From NCBI GenBank assembly GCA_021736285.1, contig JAIPGE010000012.1:1-15429 (forward strand): a stretch of DNA of 15,429 bases, written 5' to 3'. Shown one piece after another: positions 13,093-15,429 of the stretch; within the stretch, counting starts at the first letter, position 1; each line of letters opens with the position of its first letter. A program made the position numbers and the translations under genes. The DNA comes from Candidatus Izemoplasma sp. Lineage in GTDB: Bacteria > Bacillota_I > Bacilli_A > Izemoplasmatales > Izemoplasmataceae. The notes beneath the pieces were generated by a model. It was not told where the DNA came from. It searched no databases and saw only the letters and a list, made by a program, of their open reading frames with translations.

Positions 13093-13121
13093 TTGATTTC
13101 TTTAGGGTGCTTTGCTATAAT
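13093..13121 (+). promoter_or_regulatory. Strong promoter of the tRNA-Tyr/tRNA-Trp unit
   Basis: TTGATT (13093-13098), a 17-nt spacer and TATAAT (13116-13121) with a TGC extension. A second TATAAT (13121-13126) overlaps it. Just downstream, AATAGCGCTC (13124-13133) and GAGCGTTATT (13139-13148) form a 10-bp stem with one G-U pair, at or just after the expected start of transcription. Confidence 0.85.
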
Positions 13122-13152
13122 ATAATAGCGCTCAAAAAGAGCGTTATTGCGT

Positions 13153-13236
13153 GGGCGGGTAGCGAAGTGGCTAAACGCGGCAGACTGTAACTCTGCTCCT
13201 AACGGTTCGGCGGTTCGAATCCGTCCCCTCCCACCA
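13153..13236 (+). tRNA. tRNA-Tyr (anticodon GTA)
   Basis: This is an 84-nt class II tRNA with an encoded CCA end (13234-13236). The anticodon GTA is at 13187-13189, in the loop CTGTAAC between GCAGA and TCTGC. The D arm (GCGAAGTGGCTAAACGC), long variable arm and T arm (GGCGG-TTCGAAT-CCGTC) match the usual Firmicute tRNA-Tyr. The acceptor stem GGGCGGG/CCCTCCC pairs except at the fourth pair (C4 opposite U69), where Bacillus has a normal pair. It is the first gene of a two-tRNA transcript. Confidence 0.95.
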
Positions 13237-13242
13237 TCTTTT

Positions 13243-13317
13243 AGGGGTGTGGTGTTAATGGTAGCACACCGGTCTCCAACACCGTTAGTACGGGTTCGAA
13301 TCCTGTCACCCCTGCCA
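13243..13317 (+). tRNA. tRNA-Trp (anticodon CCA)
   Basis: This is a 75-nt tRNA with an encoded CCA end (13315-13317) and acceptor stem AGGGGTG/CACCCCT. The anticodon CCA (13276-13278) reads only UGG, so UGA is not read as tryptophan by this tRNA. The T arm is ACGGG-TTCGAAT-CCTGT. The anticodon stem CCGGT/ACCGT has a mismatch at its outermost pair (C27 opposite U43). It follows tRNA-Tyr by 6 nt and is processed from the same precursor. In many Firmicutes tRNA-Trp precedes secE-nusG; here a terminator and an insertion sequence follow. Confidence 0.95.
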
Positions 13318-13331
13318 TTAAAGCAAGTAAC

Positions 13332-13357
13332 GAAGCCGTTTACGGCTTCTTTTTTTT
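13332..13357 (+). terminator. Intrinsic terminator of the tRNA unit
   Basis: GAAGCCG (13332-13338), loop TTTA and CGGCTTC (13343-13349) are followed by eight T (13350-13357). Confidence 0.95.
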
Positions 13358-13445
13358 GTGAAATATACTAACAATTTTTTGCAACACCTATCGACATAGG
13401 CTTTTGACTTGTAGTTTCGTGTGTTTTTCTTTTTTTTGTAATATA

Positions 13446-13462
13446 ACCCGAGTTTTATAGTT
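13446..13462 (+). repeat. Left terminal inverted repeat of the IS1634-like element
   Basis: ACCCGAGTTTTATAGTT matches the reverse complement of the right end at all 17 positions. The match stops on the inner side at 13463. Confidence 0.9.
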
Positions 13463-13519
13463 GATGATACATAAACAAGTAGTTCCCAACAACTTTACTA
13501 CATTAATACAACAAATATC

Positions 13520-13562
13520 AAAACATATAAATAGCTAATTATAGCGGTTTATATGTTTTTTT
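13520..13562 (+). terminator. Shielding terminator in the IS leader
   Basis: AAAACATATAAA (13520-13531) pairs perfectly with TTTATATGTTTT (13548-13559), and a T-run continues to 13562. The loop contains an inner stem GCTA-ATTA-TAGC. It lies between the left end and the transposase promoter, so it would stop transcription coming in from the flanking DNA, a common way to keep transposition low. Confidence 0.75.
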
Positions 13563-13624
13563 AATACAACAAACTATAAAACAATGAAAAACAATAAATA
13601 TAAGTAGTAAAGTGTAGTAATGTA

Positions 13625-13633
13625 TGATATAAT
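13625..13633 (+). promoter_or_regulatory. Transposase promoter (extended -10)
   Basis: TGATATAAT is a perfect -10 with TGn extension; no good -35 is seen (TAGTAA at the 17-nt position). Transcription would start near 13640, almost on top of the AGGAG ribosome site (13641-13645), so the mRNA leader is very short. Confidence 0.55.
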
Positions 13634-13653
13634 AGTTATTAGGAGTTGATAGT

Positions 13654-15348
13654 ATGTTTATTAAGAAAGTGAAAATCAACACAAACAATACACACAGTCT
13701 ATACCTGGTAGAAAGTTATCGAGGAAAAAACGGCAAACCAAAACATCGAACAATTAAGAATTATGGGATTCTTGAAGAGTTAGAAAAAGAGAATCCTAAT
13801 ATTTTAAACGAACTTAAAGAAGAAGCAAACAGACTAACACAACAAAAGAAAGAAGCTACAACACAGACAATCGATATCGATTTTGAAAAGTTACAATCCC
13901 TAACATTTGTCAACTACGGGTATGTGTTTTTAGAACGACTGTACAACAAGATTGGGCTATCATCGTTTATGAAGACATACCAAGAAACAGTAAAATGTCA
14001 GTATGATTTAGATGACATATTAAAGTTAATGGTCTTTTCTCGTTGTTTGAATCCAGCGAGTAAAAAGAAGACCTATGAGAACAAAGGAAACTACTTCTTT
14101 GAATTCAGTGATTTTAAACTAGAAGACATGTATAAATCACTAGATTATTTAGCGACAATCAAAGATGAGGTAACCTACGCAATGCATCAAGGAATTAGTG
14201 AGGAATATGGTAGAGATTGTACGTTAGTCTTTTACGATGTGACAAACTACTACTTTGAATCCGAAGAATTAAATGGGTTACGACAAAAAGGTGTCTCGAA
14301 AGAGAAACGAAAAACAGGTATTGTTCAAATGGGATTATTCATTGATCGCACTGGAATACCAATCACCTATGAACTCTTTCCAGGTAACACCAATGATTTA
14401 TCGACGATGAAACCAATCTTAGAAAAGATTAAGAAGCAATACAACTTAGGAAAGATTACCATTGTCGCAGACAAAGGGAATAATAGTGGTAAGAACCTAG
14501 ATTATATTCACAAGAATAATGATCACTATATCGTTAGCCAAAAGATTCGAATGCGAGGAAATAAACTCGCAAATATTGTCCTAGATCAAGAAGACTACAT
14601 CATGAATGAATTTGGCACCTTTAAATATAAAACGGTTGAACGTTTAAGAGAGGTTAAAAATAAAAAAGGACAAATCATATCAAGGATAAAAGAACATCTC
14701 CTTTGTTTTTGGAGTTTAAAAGAAGAACGATATCAACACGGGAAACGTGGCTTACTCGATGAAACAATAGATAAATTCATCAACAATCCATCATTATTAG
14801 ATGCATCAAACTCATTCGGTGTCAAAAAATACTTTAAGAAAACACCGTATGACAAAGATACAGGTGAAATCATCAAAACAAAGAATCATTATGAATTCAA
14901 CCAAGAAAAGTATGAACGAGATATCGCCTTAGATGGTTATTACGCAATTGTGACGAACGATTTAGAGTTAACGCCGTTTGACATCATTGATAAGTATCGA
15001 CAATTATCTGTGATTGAAGACTCGTTTCGAGTAACAAAAAGCGACTTAGAAGGGCGACCTGTTTATGTCTGGACCGATGAACACATTAAAGGACACTTCT
15101 TAACCTGTTTCATCGCATTAACATTGTATCGATTACTTCAGTTAGAGACAGAAAACAAATACTCAGTAAATAAATTAAAAGAAGCATTAAATAGTGCGGT
15201 AACACTAGAAATGTCAAACGGAATCCTTCATATGAATAAAGTCGATCGTATCATACTAGAATTAGGTAAAAAACATAACGTGGATTTCACAAAAGAGTTT
15301 TACAAATTGGAAGTACTCAAACGACAAATGACTACTTTACTACATTGA
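13654..15348 (+). CDS. IS1634-family DDE transposase, intact
   Basis: This 564-residue transposase belongs to the IS4-like group. It cuts and joins the ends of its own element. An N-terminal DNA-binding part includes the SYRGKNGKPKHRTIKNYG stretch (21-38), typical of IS1634 proteins. The RNase H-like catalytic core has D195 (FYDVTNYYFES), D273 (IVADKGNNSG) and E455 in SVIEDSFRVTK, with K462 six residues after the glutamate. The region between D273 and E455 contains the beta-strand insertion usual in this group. Length and motifs are normal and no frameshift is seen, so it is probably active. Ribosome site AGGAG (13641-13645) lies 8 nt before the ATG. Translation ends at TGA 15346-15348. Confidence 0.93.
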   Translation: MFIKKVKINTNNTHSLYLVESYRGKNGKPKHRTIKNYGILEELEKENPNILNELKEEANRLTQQKKEATTQTIDIDFEKLQSLTFVNYGYVFLERLYNKIGLSSFMKTYQETVKCQYDLDDILKLMVFSRCLNPASKKKTYENKGNYFFEFSDFKLEDMYKSLDYLATIKDEVTYAMHQGISEEYGRDCTLVFYDVTNYYFESEELNGLRQKGVSKEKRKTGIVQMGLFIDRTGIPITYELFPGNTNDLSTMKPILEKIKKQYNLGKITIVADKGNNSGKNLDYIHKNNDHYIVSQKIRMRGNKLANIVLDQEDYIMNEFGTFKYKTVERLREVKNKKGQIISRIKEHLLCFWSLKEERYQHGKRGLLDETIDKFINNPSLLDASNSFGVKKYFKKTPYDKDTGEIIKTKNHYEFNQEKYERDIALDGYYAIVTNDLELTPFDIIDKYRQLSVIEDSFRVTKSDLEGRPVYVWTDEHIKGHFLTCFIALTLYRLLQLETENKYSVNKLKEALNSAVTLEMSNGILHMNKVDRIILELGKKHNVDFTKEFYKLEVLKRQMTTLLH

Positions 15349-15360
15349 AAAACAAAAATA

Positions 15361-15400
15361 AAGAGCCAATAATCCAACTATCAAGCGGATATTGTCTCTT
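15361..15400 (+). terminator. Hairpin after the transposase gene (probable terminator)
   Basis: AAGAGCCAATAATCC (15361-15375) pairs with GGATATTGTCTCTT (15387-15400), with one mismatch and one bulge. A run of six or more T follows after a short gap (15407-15412), so it may end transposase transcription inside the element. Confidence 0.55.
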
Positions 15401-15412
15401 CTACACTTTTTT

Positions 15413-15429
15413 AACTATAAAACTCGGGT
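15413..15429 (-). repeat. Right terminal inverted repeat of the IS1634-like element
   Basis: AACTATAAAACTCGGGT is the exact reverse complement of the left repeat. It ends with the last base of the window. Confidence 0.9.

Larger units (their letters stand above)
13446..15429 (+). mobile_element. Complete IS1634-family insertion sequence
   Basis: The element spans about 1,984 bp and holds one intact DDE transposase gene. Perfect 17-bp terminal inverted repeats (ACCCGAGTTTTATAGTT) lie at 13446-13462 and, inverted, at 15413-15429. The right repeat ends at the last base of the window, so its outer limit and the target-site duplication cannot be checked. The left flank is TAATAT. A leader of about 190 nt before the gene holds a shielding terminator, and a hairpin follows the gene. 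The direct repeat CTTTACTACATT occurs near each end (13493-13504 and 15335-15346). Confidence 0.88.

Noticed and set aside
13147..13371. 74-codon open frame across the tRNA genes
   Set aside because: It covers both tRNA genes and the terminator and has no ribosome site; it is an artefact of tRNA sequence.
13381..13405. Small hairpin CCTAT-CGAC-ATAGG between the tRNA terminator and the IS as a second terminator or small RNA
   Set aside because: The stem has only 5 bp, the T-run is weak, and no promoter is seen nearby.

Overview
The window comes from a low-GC, Gram-positive-type bacterium. Most genes have a strong Shine-Dalgarno (SD) sequence (AGGAGG, GAGGTG) about 7-9 nt before the start. TGA is used as a stop at several genes, the tRNA-Trp has a CCA anticodon and tryptophan is always TGG, so the standard code applies. 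This argues against Mycoplasma or Spiroplasma. It fits Bacillota or a mollicute-related lineage that kept the standard code, such as Acholeplasma, Izemoplasma or Haloplasma relatives. That placement is inference.

Layout. (1) 1-138: the end of an IS3-like element, with only the first codons of a leftward transposase. (2) 190-2331, + strand: a promoter, a possibly decayed or leader-like stretch with a strong hairpin, then three overlapping genes matching the B. subtilis yxlE-yxlF-yxlG pattern (small PLDc_N membrane protein, ABC ATPase, ABC-2 permease). It ends at a bidirectional terminator shared with the convergent opp genes. (3) 8954-2392, - strand: a complete oligopeptide importer in the order oppB-oppC-oppD-oppF-oppA. 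oppB to oppF are tightly packed. oppA comes last, after 117 nt that hold a candidate promoter and palindrome. OppC and OppF both carry large insertions. (4) 9768-9247, - strand: an unlisted 48-residue membrane peptide followed by methylglyoxal synthase. (5) 10154-9843, - strand: a small thioredoxin-like protein, divergent from the copper genes. (6) 10302-13058, + strand: an ArsR-family repressor with a CVC metal motif and a P1B-1 copper ATPase, behind two tandem palindromic operators. The ATPase ends in a C-terminal HMA domain that has its own perfect SD and ATG, so a free CopZ-like chaperone is probably also made from the same reading frame. (7) 13093-13357, + strand: promoter, tRNA-Tyr, tRNA-Trp and terminator. 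(8) 13446-15429: a whole IS1634-family element with 17-bp perfect terminal inverted repeats, a shielding terminator and an intact 564-aa DDE transposase. Its right repeat ends exactly at the end of the window.

How the parts work together: the opp genes import peptides as nutrients. The cop unit senses and exports Cu(I), with the nested CopZ as its likely cytosolic carrier. MgsA provides the methylglyoxal bypass of glycolysis. The yxlEFG-like ABC exporter may act in envelope stress or antimicrobial resistance. I do not see a wholly new multigene system. The most unusual element is the gene-within-gene copA/copZ arrangement, followed by the enlarged OppC and OppF and the unexplained leader at 225-455.
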